The notes beneath the pieces were generated by a model that ran no database searches, had not been told where the DNA came from, and saw only the letters and a program-made list of their open reading frames with translations. DNA of 64,000 bases from Clonostachys chloroleuca. Lineage: Eukaryota > Ascomycota > Sordariomycetes > Hypocreales > Bionectriaceae. Location of the stretch: positions 12,896,001 to 12,960,000 of the forward strand of contig JBANAY010000004.1 of assembly GCA_037952775.1 (NCBI GenBank). Direction: 5' to 3'. The position numbers were made by a program, and so were the translations under genes. Positions 12,766 through 26,300 of the stretch are shown here, piece by piece; position 1 is the first letter of the stretch, and each line of letters starts with the position of its first letter.

Positions 12766-13095
12766 GTTGCAATTCGAGAGTCACAACCTCCAGCTATGCT
12801 ACAGAACAACCGTTGCGACACTCACTATTTGCTTCAGAAAAAAAAAGTTGGAACTAGACTCCGATAAGCTTACATTATCTTATCGCACGTGATAAGAGCG
12901 GGGCAGTTTATTGGAGGGGGTCTAGGCTGAAAATGGAAGAATGTTGACTTAATTAGATGGGCAAAACACGCTGCTCCGCGTCGTGCCCAAACAAACCCCC
13001 CTCCCCAGCAGCCCCATATTGAATCATTCACCAACTAAACATAGGATTTGGGATGCTGTGAATTCGCATTCACACCAACATACCATTTCATCGAC
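12766..13095. promoter_or_regulatory. divergent NOP4-YCG1 promoter
   Basis: This 330-bp region separates two divergent start codons. It contains a near-palindrome at 12879-12896: CTTATC, then a central CACGTG E-box (12886-12891), then GATAAG. Another GATAAG lies at 12863-12868. Whether GATA factors or bHLH factors bind here cannot be told from sequence. No coding frame is supported. Confidence 0.5.
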
Positions 13096-16000
13096 ATGCC
13101 TGCCCGTACAGCCAACCGGTCTGGCCGGACCTCGGCTAACAGACAAGCCAATACGACAGTCGCCTCACGGTCTTCTATGGCCTCTAGTGTTTCGCCTGAG
13201 AGCGTGGAAATTCTCGATACTCCCGACAATGCGCTACGTCCCCGGATTTGTGCCATATTCCGCGACGCTCAGCGAACTACTGCGACGCACCGAAAACTGG
13301 TCGTTAACTTGCGCAAGATTCATGAGGCTTGTTGCTATGAGCCGGAAAGCGAAAGGAATGCAACTCCGGAAGGTTATGATGAGGAAACATTCAACTATGA
13401 GTTTATTAGATGTGTTCTTCGGGTAATGCCCGTCAAGAAATCCGAGAGCGCTGGTGATAAAATCCTGAGATTTGTCGGATTTTTCTTGCGCTTGGCTGGG
13501 GACAAGGACGCCGAAATCGCTGGAAACGACGAGGAGGATCTAAGCGTCTTGCCCGATAACCCAACGACACGCCTGACTTCCCAGCTGTTAGAAGCTGCAC
13601 TGAGATTAATGACATCAAAGGACAAAGTTGTTCGGTTCCGCTCAACGCAGCTTGTGTCGCACATCATCTCCACCGTGGAAGCTATTGATGACGGCCTGTT
13701 TCAAAACGTCCGAGATACATTGGTCAGGCGCATTCGAGATAAGGAGGGTATAGTTCGTAACCAGGCGGTTCTGGGATTATGCCGCCTTGCCGAGCAACCA
13801 GGTGAAGAAGGTCAGGACTCTGATGGCCAGGAGGACCAGGCTACGCTCCTTAACAAGCTGTTGGAGGTCTTGCAGAATGACCCCAGCGCAGATGTGAGAA
13901 AAACACTTCTGACCAACCTTCCTATTCTCACCGCCTCACTCCCTTATCTACTCGAGCGAGCCAGAGATCAGGATCCCGGCACCAGGAGAGCTGTCTATGC
14001 CCGCCTGTTGCCTGCTCTTGGTGACTTCCGCCATCTCTCTTTGACTATGCGCGAAAAGCTACTCCGATGGGGGCTACGCGACCGAGATGAAACTGTCCGA
14101 AAAGCTGCTGGGCGGCTATTCCGAGATCGTTGGATTGAGGATTGTTGCCATCTACCTTCAGAAGAAGGAGAAGCCACAGTGGTCGAACCGGGACAGGTCA
14201 ACTTCGAGGCACTACTCGAGTTGCTGGAGAGAATTGATGTAACCGCCTGCGGTGGAGAGAACGGAGTGGCTTTGGAGGCTATGAGAGGATTTTGGGAGGG
14301 CCGCCCCGATTACCGAGACGCTGTTGTTCTCGATGATCAATTCTGGGAGACTCTTTCTGCCGAGTCGGCTTTCCTTGCACGAACATTCAATGACTTTTGC
14401 CGCAACGAAGGCGACGGAAAGTATGAGTGGATCGTAGATGAAAAGATCCCGGAAGTGACCAAGCTCGCCTTTTACCTTGAGCGATACCTCAAGGTTCTTG
14501 GTCAGGCAGTTAAAAGGGTTGCCGAGAATAAGAGACTTCGAGAGGAACAGGGGCTAGATGACGAAGAAGAAGAAGAAGCTGAAGAGGAAGAAACACTCGA
14601 GCAGGAGTTCATCGTCGAGCAGATACTTCATATTTGCCTGACACTTGACTACTCAGACGAGGTTGGGCGCAGAAAGATGTTTACTCTTTTGCGTCAAACA
14701 CTCTCTGTCGAGGACCTGCCAGAGCCCGTGACCAAGCTCACAATTGAAGTTTTGCAGCACATATGCACCCCAGATGCTGCGGGAGAGCGCGAATTTTGCA
14801 GCGTGGTCCTAGAGGCTGTTGCCGATGTCCATGATACTATTGTTGACGACCCAGACGCGGATGACGCATCAGACAGTTTCCATTCGGCTAGGTCGGAGAT
14901 ATCTGGTGACACAACTCCAACAAGAGAAGCCAGACGCAGAGCAACATCGGAGCTAAGTGAGGGAGAGGCTCATAGACGGGCCGTTAAGGAGATGCTCGTC
15001 AACATGAAGTGTCTGCACATTGTGCAGTGCATGTTGACCCATGTTGCTGGCAACCTGAAGGATAACACAGAACTCGTTGCAATGCTCAACAACTTGGTTG
15101 TTCCAGCTGTTCGAAGTCACGAGGCCCCCGTGCGAGAAAGAGGGCTGGTGTGCCTAGGGCTTTGCGCATTGCTTGACAAATCTCTTGCTGAGGAAAATTT
15201 GGGATTGTTCATCCATTTCTTCAGCAAGGGTCACCCTGCTCTGCAGATAACGGCCTTGCACATTTTGACAGACATCCTCAATGTCCATGGCGCGCAGCTC
15301 CTCTCAGCCAGTCCAGTGCTCCTGAAGGTGTATCTGAAAGCCGTCAAGGGTGCATCCAAATCCTCAGAAGTGCAAGCGGCTGCCACTATTGCTGCCACAA
15401 AACTCCTCCTTGGCCGTGTGATCAGCGACGAGGGAGCCTCTCATGATTTGTTGAAAGTGCTTGTTGTTGCATACTTCGACCCATCGTCTGCCCATAACCA
15501 AACGGTTAGGCAGGCACTGAATTATTTCCTACCCGTCTTTTGCTACTCGCGTCCAGAGAACCAAGATCTCATGCGGACGGTTGCATTGGACGCCCTCCAT
15601 GCCCTTCTCGGTGTGCGGGAAGGGCTGGACGATGACGAGGATATTGACGTCGGTGAAGATATGGTGAGCCTGACAACAATCGGTGCTTGCCTAGTAGATT
15701 GGACAGATCCTAGGAAATGTTACAGCCCCGATGCAATCTACGATTCAGAGAGGAAGAATGTCAATGGCGATGTGCACCTGGACTTTGCCCAAGATATTCT
15801 TGAAAGGCTTCGTGGCAGTATTAGCAGTAAGCGCACGATTCCTATTAATGATTTAAGTCTACCCTATTTTGACTGACAATGTTTTTCACAGGGGAAGAAA
15901 AGAAACTCACTGCTGGCCTCCTGGCAAAACTTTACATCTCGCCTGGCTCATCGGAGGATAGGCTGCGTGAGACATACGCCGATGTCAGCGACGCTGTCGA

Positions 16001-16334
16001 GAATGGCCTCTTGACGGATGCCACAAGTCGGAACTCGCTCTACAAGATTCATGTCAGCCTTGGGAAGATTGTCAACGCGCTGGATGAGCGCCAGGCAACT
16101 GAGCGCACAAGCCGCCGCGCTTCAGGCACAAACGAGCCCTCTGTATCAGGGGAGAAGTCAAGCGTGGGGGATAAGTCTACGGAGGCGGATGAGAGTAAGA
16201 TCGAGGAACAGGAAGATGAGGACGAGCCTGAAGCGACTGTTATGGCCTCTAAGAAGGAACCTCAAGATGAGTCGTTGGTGGACGAGCTTCTGTCTGATGA
16301 TGACGAATCAATGACTGTGACGGTGGGCCGATGA
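13096..16334 (+). CDS. YCG1: condensin complex subunit 3 (Ycg1/Cnd3/CAP-G)
   Basis: Two exons (13096-15826 and 15892-16334), separated by a 65-nt intron with a CTGAC branch-like motif, encode 1057 residues, close to the usual Ycg1 length. The N-terminal and middle parts are alpha-helical HEAT-repeat sequence. An acidic Glu-rich insert lies near residue 500, and the Cnd3 C-terminal domain follows at about residues 630-920 (segments such as MKCLHIVQCMLTHV and LVCLGLCALLDKSL). The tail is acidic and Ser-rich. Condensin's CAP-G subunit binds DNA together with the kleisin Brn1 and compacts mitotic chromosomes; this role is assigned by family. The ATG at 13096 is preferred because the frame upstream begins at TTG. 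It converges on LAS21 with about 250 bp between stops. Confidence 0.9.
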
Positions 16335-16586
16335 GAGGCGTAGGGTAATGGGTTTGGCTGGTTTTGTGAGCGTGCTGGTGGCAATATTGATTATCTAGGC
16401 GAAGTGGTTTTCCTCTTTAGCTAACGTTTATGTCTCTAATGAAATCTCTCTCATGGATATCCCTGAACTGCCTCTCTATATAGGTACATAATCTATGGTA
16501 TGGGCTGACTAAACCAATGATGAACAAGGTCTTTGACGACGAATCTAAATGAATACAAGATCTTTGTTTAGAATCTTCCCAAATAT

Positions 16587-19528
16587 TTACCGCGAGCTGA
16601 GCCAATAGAGAAGACCACCGAATCCAACGTTGATGAGTAAATGCTGACCCAGCCCCCAGGCCATGCAGTACAGGTACTTGGGTGAGAAGACTGTCCAAAT
16701 GAAGAGGTGTGTTCTCAGTGCCGTGCAAGCTGCCATGACGGAGGCTATGCTGGCTGCAGTAAATGCTGTGAGGAGCGAGATATGTTGCCTGAAGACATCC
16801 TTTTGTCCCTCGTGGACCTTCTTCATCAGGAGCAGGTTGGCCGCTGAGGTCCAAAAGATGGGGCCGGACCAGTTGCTGATGAGAGTGAGGAATCCAACTG
16901 CGATGACGTTGAAGGAGCTGATGCCGTTGTACGCGCTGGAGAGATCAATGGAGGAGATGGCGTTGGAGCCACCGAAGGCGAAGAAGGTGGCATGCTGGAG
17001 GAGGATGGAGCTGGTGGTGATCTGTGGAATGGATAGATTGCTGGACTGAAGGAAGTTGAAGAGAAGAGCAGAGAGGAGGAGAATGGGGATATTCGTTGCT
17101 CGAGATTGAGTCAAAGCGAGTAAAGTGTAGAGATAATGAAAGAGGTATGCTGGAGGTGAGACTCGGTTAGCTACATTGGATTTGGTAGATGGAGTGCATG
17201 GAACTCACCAGATGTTCTCGAGGCTCGCGGACCACCCACGATGCTTCTGTATGTCGCCCAGACCCCAGTGATGGAAATCAGGGCAAAGACGAGCCTGGCT
17301 CTGAATAATAAAGTCTGGCCTTGAAACATATCATATACGGCTCTCGCAAATCCCACCACAAGCTCAGGGGCATCCTCGGCCGTGAAGGCAAGCTTGAAAC
17401 TGAAGGCAGCCGAAACAAGAAAAGAGGATAGACCAGTCGAAATAACATATGGGAGTCCGTCGAGGCTGGCAAGAATGTTAAAGGATATGATGCCGTATGT
17501 GGCTGCGACAAGGATCCATAGGAGCTCAGGATACGGCAAAAGAAAGATCTTGACAATGTCTGGTTCGCCGGCATATTTCTGACCTGTCTGATTCCAGCTA
17601 CGCATAATCCTAAGTGCAGCTAGAGCTACTACAGACCAGCCAAAAAGAGATATTCGTCGGGTCCTGTCGTTACAATTAGCGTGTTACTGAGTTGTGATTG
17701 GTTTCACTCGACTTACTTTGCGACCTGGCGAGACCCAAGATACGCAAGCCACAAGGTGCAAGACCAATACCAAAAGTGATGTTCCTCTTCCACAAAACTA
17801 CTGGCAAACATCATGATGCCGTAAGATAGGGTGATCAACAAGAGGGGAACTGCATCCGAGTTCCAATTGTATCCCCGCGAGACTGTGGAGCTGATGCTGA
17901 GAAGCATGCTCACTAAGGCAAGGGCGAGTCCTAGCAAGAGCTTGGGAATGTCGTAGTTCGAAGCCATAGCACTCATCAGATCCTGGGCACGCCTCAACCA
18001 AGTTGAAGTTGCTGAGAGCCATTCTGCATCTATCTGGCGAGCATCTGCCACACTGCCCGCTTTTTGGCTAATACTGCGCCATTGGCAAGCCAAGGTGTTG
18101 ATATCTGTAGGATCCAGCAAACATGGGTCTGACGTACTCTCGGGGTCAAATAACTCATCGCCAAAGGCTGCTGTGACTATGCCGAGGATCTGTTTGGCGT
18201 TTCTCATAAGAATTTGAACCCTGTCTCTCGCACTGGGCCAGAAGGGCAGGAAAGCGGGAATGAAGGCTCCAAGATTGTTCTTGGATACGGGGAAGCCTAG
18301 CAATGCTGCGATTGTCGGCGCCAGATCAGATTGCTCTACCTTGGAGTAGTACTCAAACTCGTTTTTGGGGTTTGCTGGCGCTGATAGGCCAGAAGAGATT
18401 GCCTTCATTTTTGGCGAGATGAACAACAATGCCGGTGACGTCTCGCCTGGAGATGACGCTCCGTGATTTCCTGCGTCGTTCATTCCATGGTCACCACAAA
18501 CGACAAGCAGAGTCGATTTCAAGTGATTCTTGGACTCAATTGCTTCAAAGAGAGTTTGGACGATACCGTCCATCTCTTGCTGCTTCGGGACCATATTCGG
18601 GCTGCGAGCGAATGTTAGCCAGATCCAGCGTACATTTTTGGCATGTCCGTTGGCCATATTGCTCACCTTCGAGGCCCGGACTTATGGCCAATGTGATCGA
18701 GACCAAGATAATGAAGGACCATCAGGCCCCAATCGTTATTCTCAAGCTCTCCAGCAATGTTCCTTGTGACATTGTTATCGACTTCGGTAAAATCCTGGAC
18801 AAGTGCACTTGTTAATGGTACGCTGAGACTGTCCTGAAGAACCGTGACATACTGAAACGAAAAAGCTTGTGGTACCATCGGTCCGGTCAAATGTGTCTGG
18901 GAACAGCTTAAGCCACGTATCATCGCCGAACATGAGCAGTTTCCCCATGCCCCGGGCCTTGAGCTGGGCTAGCCAAGTGTCTTGCGCCGACAGCGTCGAC
19001 GAGGTATCTGCCTCATCGAAATTCAAGATGAGATCAACAAAGGAAGGAATTGAGCCCGTGGTGATGGATTTGATCCTTGGCATTGTCACGGTTGGAGACC
19101 GCGCGTTTGCTGTGAAGGGAACAGCACTGCCATCTCGGATCAGACTGCAGTACGATGTTAGATTAACGGTGGAATTGGAGAAATAGTAGTAGCCGAAAGG
19201 ACTGGATGTTCACCTTTGGGTGAATTCAAACCCGGAGTTTTCCGAAAATACAAAGTCGCTACATACAGAGGTCAGTTGGTCGGTACGGCAATTGAGTGGG
19301 CTTGTTTATTGGTTGCTACAACCTTCGCAGGGCGTCTACGACCATGAACACGAGCTTGTCAAACGGACCGCTCGGGGGAGGCCCAATTTCGAGAGACTCA
19401 TATTCGGCAAGTCCCGGAAGAAACGGCTTGTATGGGAAAAAGCCAATGGCGAATATCAGAATAGATATTGGCACGAGGATGTTGGCTAGGCTCAACAGCA
19501 ACGTGTTAACGAGCGAACCATATTTCAT
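16587..19528 (-). CDS. LAS21: GPI ethanolamine phosphate transferase 2 (Las21/Gpi7)
   Basis: Seven exons (19323-19528, 19214-19258, 18853-19144, 18667-18794, 17717-18601, 17209-17663, 16587-17149) join in frame to 857 residues. One exon is only 45 nt. The N-terminus is a membrane anchor followed by the FFPYKPFLPG motif. The luminal alkaline-phosphatase-fold domain shows VFMVVDALRSDF (metal-binding Asp), TTGSIPSF (nucleophile Thr), HYLGLDHIGH and CGDHGMNDAGNHG metal ligands. From about residue 480 onward there are many membrane helices. The enzyme adds ethanolamine phosphate to the second mannose of GPI anchors in the ER membrane; this is assigned by family. The start is the ATG at 19528; the frame upstream begins at TTG. 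All introns are 53-69 nt. Confidence 0.93.
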
Positions 19529-20091
19529 GGTAGCTTGGTAAGCGGGCAATCAGCGGGAAGCAGCTAGGGCCGTCTCAAACGAATGCATGGACAAATGAAC
19601 GATTGTGGGAGAGAAGAAGGAGGAAAGGGTGCTGCTAGAGCCTTGTTTGCTCCATTGACGAGAGGGAGCGAGCGCGCGCGCAGAATAATCAATTGTCTTG
19701 GCCTTGCTGGACGTAGACACGTCCGAGGCTCTAAGCCAATGAGACGAGGCGATCAATCAGGTGCATCAATTGCCAAGACGAAGGTGGTTGTTTGCGCCAC
19801 AGGAGCCGATAAGATAAGCAATCCCAACTTTTTTTGTCCTGCCTGGTCTTTGTCTTGCTCGTCTGCCCTTGGTAAGAAGTTATCATACACACAATAATTT
19901 GTGTTAATTATAGATTCAACAGCAGAGAGAGAGCGCTAGTGGAAGTGTATGCATGTGTACTTCTATTATCATCGCATCATAAAATCTCTGCTGAAGTGGT
20001 AGATTTGAATGCCTCGAGTGGATAGACGTGAAGAGCAAAAGAAGGGGAAAAGAAAATCCAACATAGAACCCATAACACCTATCAATTCCGT
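19529..20091. promoter_or_regulatory. LAS21 promoter region
   Basis: This stretch lies upstream of LAS21 and downstream of the next minus-strand gene. Two overlapping GATAAG hexamers occur at 19808-19813 and 19813-19818. No coding frame is supported. Confidence 0.4.
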
Positions 20092-20610
20092 TTATTTCTG
20101 GCTCTTCTGCTTCTTCTTGCCCACTCTGTCGCTGTACTTCTGGAACACCATCTTTGACTTCTTGTGCTTACTTTTGGCAATGACCCTGCCGCTCCTCCGG
20201 GGTTTGGTTGTCTTGGTGCTTGCATCTACCTCCATGGCTATTGTTCGGGATGTCAATACAAGGGAACAGAAACAAATCAGGGAGGCGAATAAAGAAAGTT
20301 GTTTACCTGTATCGTTGTCATCCCGTGTGGTGATTTCAACTTGAAGATCATTGTCTGTCACATGTTAGAATCTATTTGAGGAAACGAAACATCACTGCAT
20401 GCGGCTGGGCAGCTTGAATGAGCACGAGTTATTGCACATACCCTCGGTATTCATGTTCACATCAGAAGACTCAGGTTTAGGCTGTTTGGCCAACTCCAGG
20501 AGCTTGGCGGAAAGGCGCTCTGCCCGGGCATTTTCAGTAGGGGCAAAGACGCTGGCCGCCTTGCGCTGGTTGTTGAACTTCTTGGAACTGGCCCTTGCGC
20601 TCTTCGCCAT
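20092..20610 (-). CDS. LLPH-like small nucleolar protein (DUF2423, YBL028C type)
   Basis: Three exons (20442-20610, 20307-20354, 20092-20237) give 120 residues. The N-terminus, MAKSARASSKKFNNQRKAA, and the next segment (FAPTENARAERLSAKLLELA) match the DUF2423 domain of the yeast YBL028C and animal LLPH families. A short acidic middle follows. The end is very basic (RRSGRVIAKSKHKKSK, KYSDRVGKKKQKSQK), as expected for nucleolar localisation. In yeast the protein associates with pre-ribosomes; that function is inferred. Exon 2 is only 48 nt, and the third exon could also be read continuously with exon 2 because the 69-nt intron has no in-frame stop, so intron retention would still give a protein. 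Confidence 0.8.
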
Positions 20611-21443
20611 GATGACGTTTGAGAAAGAATACAAATAAAACAAATATTACGCGGGGACCGATGTACGCCGGACGAGAGGATACGTCTTTTTTGCGCAGGT
20701 CTGCCGGGAGATGAACGATGGGAGCAAATGAGTTACCCAGTGAAGATATTTTTCAGCAGTAACTGCGTCCATCCTGAGCGGAGCGGTCTTGAGCATTTGT
20801 GGCTGTGCAGGCAGACAAAGTGTGGCGTCGCTGGCCTTAGCGTGAGATCGCCCGAGTCGCTCTCCACAATCGCGGAAAGGGCACTGTAGGGTGTTCGTAT
20901 TGACCCTTGAGGGATTCTTGTTGCGATTCACGATCCGGCCAACATCCAACCCAACAACCCACCCCCCCCCCCCCCCCCGAGTAGGTACATGTTTTTGTCT
21001 GGCATCGGCTGTGTGGCGCGCAAACAACCGCACCGTTGTTTATCGTTCCAACAATCCAGCTTCACGTAGCCACTTCGCCACGACCCATTCAACCTGGTTC
21101 GCTACCCTCAATTTATTTTCAGCCGCCCTACTCCCCGACCCAACGACAACCACATTGCCTTTCATGCGGCCCCAGCGTCAAATGAGATACTGCTACTTAG
21201 AGCGACCACTGTTCCAACTCTTAAAACTTTCCTAGCCGGTTCTGCCTGTGTCGAAAGAGGGCAGAAACCCTGCGTGATCACGAAAGACCAGCACACAGGC
21301 GAACGGAAGGCAACCGTTCAGGCGAGCCAAAATTTTGGGCAGGGCCGACACGCAAACCTCGACCAACAACTTGCAATAAGGAGACAGGGGAAGAAGGAAG
21401 CCTGGCAGAGCGTTTCACCCTTTGCTCAGGTCGGGCTGAAAAC
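20611..21443. promoter_or_regulatory. divergent promoter, LLPH-like gene and SUMO ligase
   Basis: This region lies between two divergent genes. It includes an uninterrupted 17-base C run (20962-20978) and otherwise no recognisable element. The last 200 bases before the ligase ATG contain no obvious TATA box. Confidence 0.4.
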
Positions 21444-23366
21444 ATGGCAGCACCACCCCCCACCATACCTGGCATCACGTCCATCAGTCGCACTGATTAC
21501 ACTACTCTCATCCGCCAGGTGTCTGGCGCAACGCTATTCAACCGCCAACTGGCTTCTATATGTCAGATCAATGGTCTTAAGAGCACTGGCGTCAAAGCCG
21601 AGTTACAGGGGCGCATCAGAGATCGTGAGTTCATGTTGAAGCGCAATGGTCGCACGCACCAGCTGCGCCCCTTCCTATACTCTTTCATTTAGTCCGTTGG
21701 ATCCATAACTAACGTCGTTATTTTTTCGCATAGTAATTCAGGAAGCATACAATGCGAACGATGCCACGCGTTTCCAGCAAATCAGGCAGAGCATATATAA
21801 TGCAATGAGCCAGCGTTCGAGCCCCCAGAAACAAACACCCCGGACAAGCACTCCCCAGATGGGCCTCGCAACTCCTGCGTCACACAACGGGACGCTCGGG
21901 CAGAATGGATTCACAAATCAACATGCCACTCCTGGCTACACATCCGCTGGCGTCCGGCAGACAGGGTTCTATCCCTCATCGGCATCACCAGCCTTGCTGT
22001 TCAAGCAAAGCCCATTCTACCATCTGGAAAGCCAGATCAGTGAGGTTCTCAAATGTCCTGGTATGTTTCCAGAAATTGCGCGCGATGGTGTGTTTTTCTA
22101 ACTTTGGCAACCATTTTTCTTAGTCATGACCCAACATCGCAGTAGTGTGCATTTGACGGTCCGCTTGACCGATAATCTGATTCTGCAGCGATGTGTAGAC
22201 GATCCCTCTTACCGAGTCATGCTATTTGGCTCAACTGAGAATTCAGGTGTCCAGGACATTGCATTCCCCCATCAGTCCGAACTGAAGATAAACGGCGGAG
22301 AATTCAAAGCGAATTTGCGCGGGTTGAAGAATAAGCCTGGGTCTACTAGACCAGTTGACATCACAAGTGCTCTTCGCTTGAAATCCAGTTACACGAACAA
22401 CATTGAATTCACATACGCATTAACGAATAAGGTGGGTCCCCTTGAGGTTTAAACATGTCCATTCTATCGCCCTCGAGTCTAACTGAAAGCAGACATTCTA
22501 CGTGGTGCTTTTTGTGTGCAAAACATCACCGGTCTCTGACCTTGTGATGGAAATCCAGAAACGCCGGAGAATACCCAAGGACTCGGTTATAACAGAGCGT
22601 ACGTGCCAGCTATGGTGACCGTTGACACAAAGCTAACCCGCCACAGTGAACCAGAAGGCTCAGGACCCAGACGTTGTGGCCTGCTCACAAGTATTCTCAC
22701 TGAAGTGCCCGTTGTCGTACATGAGACTCGATGTTCCATGTCGGACTATAAACTGTGGGCATATCCAGTGCTTCGACGCGACGTCGTACTTGCAGCTTCA
22801 GGAGCAAGGACCCCAGTGGATGTGTCCGATCTGCAACAAACCAGCCCCATATGAGCATCTTGCTGTTGACGAGTAAGTTTCGAGCCGAACCCCAAGCCAG
22901 GTTAACCCTTCTAACGCTCCGCGTCAGGTATGTCCGCGACATTCTTGACAACACGTCAAAAAGCTTGGAGACAGTAACCATTGAACCCAACGGGCGGTGG
23001 ACAACCAAGTCCACTGAGCCTGAACAATACCAGCCTTCAGGGTCCGCTGCGTTTGAAGACGACGACGAGGTGGAGATTTCAGACATCACAATCATTGGAG
23101 GCTATGAAACATCCAAACCCGCTTTTTCAACAAACGTTAGCACACCCGCGTCTGCACATGTAGGGGGTTCCTCCGGGACCCCCAGAGGCGCTGGGTCGAT
23201 CAGCAACAAACGTCCAGCAGCAGAAGTAATAGATTTAACTCTGTCGTCTGATGACGAAGAGCCAGTGCAGCGAGCTCCGAAACGGCAAAACACTAGTGCT
23301 AATGGGTATCAAGAATCCCATGGCATGGGGTTCCTGAGTGAGTCTCCACTCGGATATCCTCAATAA
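21444..23366 (+). CDS. SUMO E3 ligase of the Siz/PIAS family (Pli1-like)
   Basis: Six exons (21444-21624, 21734-22060, 22124-22431, 22493-22598, 22647-22872, 22928-23366) join to 528 residues with every phase consistent. A SAP DNA-binding motif lies near residues 32-60 (LASICQINGLKSTGVKAELQGRI), a PINIT domain at about 115-300, and an SP-RING at 310-372, with Cys344, His346, Cys349, Cys367 and Cys370 as visible zinc ligands. Near the end are two SUMO-interacting-like motifs: ISDITIIGG after an acidic run, and VIDLTLSSDDEE at about residue 483. Family members transfer SUMO from Ubc9 to nuclear substrates and act in genome stability and silencing. Which of the yeast paralogues Siz1 or Siz2, or S. 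pombe Pli1, is closest cannot be settled by eye. Confidence 0.9.
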
Positions 23367-26300
23367 TTTCTCAACCTGGCGGCCTTTTGGGAGACACACG
23401 ATAGCTGCCGAGGGGGCGGGGATTCGTGGATGCCAAGGTGCCATATCACTTCGGGACTCGGATAGAGAATTTACTTTGAAGGAGTATTGGAAAATAGGGA
23501 GAGTCCGTTTATATTGCATTTACATAACTGGATTGGAGTTTCAGGAGAAGCGAGCAAAACAATATTCCCAATTGACTTTCTCATCCCATTTTGAGGGTTG
23601 AACATCATTACGGACAGAGCGTGGCCTCAACTTGCTATAACGTGAAGCGCCACCGGGTGTCCCCTGCAAAGTCCTTTGAATTGAAGGAGCTCGCGATAGT
23701 AAATTAAACAGGTGTTTGCTCTAGTCAATGAAACTCGTCCCGTGTCATTGCCGTGTCCCTTTCACTCTCAGAGGCTCCATGGGCTATCCTAGAGCCGGCC
23801 TCTGACTTGGTCGCTCCGTCGTTGCCGTGGCCTCCCCCGTAACGGCCGAAGCTGCAGCGGTACTGCTGATCCGCAATCAATGACAAGAGGATATTTTTTT
23901 TGACAGGGGGTAAGCTAATAGCTTGTATGAATGTCACCCTGGAAGCCGCCTCGTGCGATGGGGATCTTTCGGCCCCGACTATTATGCGCCCCTCTCGACC
24001 AGGATAAAAAAAAACCGAGGGCAGACAGGGCCTTCGATGAGGTTCTCTTCGAGGCCCAACTCGAGTCTTGGTTCAGCTGTAGTCGAAATCGACGAATCAG
24101 GTCGATCTCCTGAGAGGACCAATGACAACCGGCCAAGTCGTAGGACTTCCTCCTGGGCGCGAAAGGGGGCCTCGTTTGACGAGCGACGGTGGCGATTGGG
24201 TTGTCTAATGTACCTTGCATGACGGTTGAGGTTGGGGACACAAAGAATCACATGCACTCGAGAGAGACTATAGGCAAAGCCCCATGGATCGGTCACTTTT
24301 CTCTTGACCGGGGAGGGGAAGGGTGGGCGAGGTATGATTCTAGGACAGCAACCTGGCGCCGGATGTATGTATAAATATGCAGAGGCATGGATCTGGGCAA
24401 GGAAGGAGAGACATGCAGTGGCAAGGGGAGGGCAAAAGATTGAAGTTTTCTCATCTACTCGAGGACTAGGCTCATGCACAGTGATGATGGTGATGCACCA
24501 CTGAGTGGTTACACAATGGGGCTGGAGAATGCAACAGAACGCGAGCCCGCTGCTTATTGTGCGCGCGCTGGACTACAATGCACACACCTTACATGATGCA
24601 TATCCTGAAGTAGCTGGAGGCGCATCTGGGTGAAGCTCATAGGCCGTCAGGAGGAAGCCCGAGAGCAGGTCCCATCCCCAAAGTCCGATCAGTACCCACG
24701 GCTGCGGGTTGGATTGGATGCATGCATGTCATTTCTCCCCAAGGCCAGCTACATATCATATGCGGCCCAACTCCCATTAGATGCAAGGTGAGGCGAGAGA
24801 AGAGAGAAGAGAACATCAGCAACCCAATTGAATCAAGTACCTACGTAAGGGAGCAGGAGAATCCTAAGCGAGCAACAAGAACAAATAAAGCAGGAGCGGC
24901 AAGTAAGAGAAGATGGAAAAAGAAAGGAAATGCAGACACCACTCCAAGGTCTCTCACCCCGGTCTGCAGAGATAGTTCAAAGAAACAGCATTATAGAGGC
25001 GCATCCAACAATCATCACAACAGCACTACAACACAATCATACCAGATACGCATACACACAACACACACTAGAGGAGAGGAGGGTGGAGGCGACGTGCACC
25101 TCAGCGCGCGCGCCGCCCATCTCGATTTAGCAAGCTCTCTCTTGTTAGCAGCAGAGAGGGGGAAAAGGCGGGCAGACAGGTCAGTTCTCCCCGGAGGAGA
25201 TTTCGGTAAGGTCCTTGGTCAGTGCTCGGCCCTTGGCCAGGTTCGTTCGTGCTTGCTGCGGAGTGGGCCAAGTCAATGCCGGGTCTGGTGGGTCTGGAAG
25301 CTGCTAGCAGCTGTAGTAAAGCTCGCTGTGGTACCATGTACGAGATGTATTGACGTACTGAGGGCAGCCCACCAGGCCTAATGGAGATGGCTGCAGGGCG
25401 TTTTGGCAGTGGGCTTGATGCCTGCGCAGCTCAAGAGACTTGAAGAACGAGCCAGAATCCAGAATGCACACCCGAAAAAAGACAGCTCAGCCACGCCAAG
25501 GTCTGGGCGGGGGAGGGCCAATGAGGTCGGTCCTCGCTCACTGCTCGGCGGGCGCCCTGTGCTGCTGGCGAGGCGCCTTCTCTGTTCACGAGCGGGACAG
25601 AGATTTTCATCCAATGTGCGGCAGCTGTTTGCGAATCCAGAGCCAGAGACATGCACAGCAAACAGGCGTGCCAGAGCAATTGACTGGTCTTGGATATCTA
25701 GACAGCCCCACAGTCCATCTGCACGTAAGAGGAGCCCTGCGCATCGCTTTCGTGTCGCCCAATGGGAAAATAAACCCCCAGCAAGCCAGCCAGCCAGCGG
25801 CCAGGAGGGTTGGGTCATGATTTCCCCCATCATGGCCACCCGCAAATACCAAACAGGGGTGGTGCTGGTTGCACAGACAGACACGCCCGGGCACCCTCAG
25901 ACACCCCACACACCACCACCCGCCTCTTGGCTCCAGCGCTAGCCCAGGATGCGGCAAGCCCAAACCTCCTGCACACCCTCATGAGCAGCGCTCACACATG
26001 CACACATGCCCTCGCGACGTGAGCCACTCGCGTGCGGCCTGGCTGGCGCATTCGCGCTCGTCCCTTTCCTCACTCACTCACTCGAGCAATGTGGTGCCAT
26101 GGCGTCCCGAGTGCTGGGAGGGAGGTCGACAGCCATCACTCGGGGCTAGCGTACCCCTGCCCTCCATTCAGTATCTGATATGGATGCGACGGACAGGAGG
26201 GACCTCGACTTCGCCGGGGCCTGAGGCAAACGGCGATAGCTGCTCTGCCGCCCCCTTCTTCCCCGCCTCGCCTTAGGACCTCTCTGGCCAAGACCAATTG

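Noticed and set aside
24722..25381. 219-codon ATG-initiated frame upstream of the WOPR gene
   Set aside because: Biased low-complexity composition, no family resemblance, and equally long overlapping frames nearby in the same GC-rich stretch.
25378..25942. Overlapping 168- and 179-codon frames on both strands
   Set aside because: Mutual shadows in GC-rich DNA; no domain, and no splice structure.
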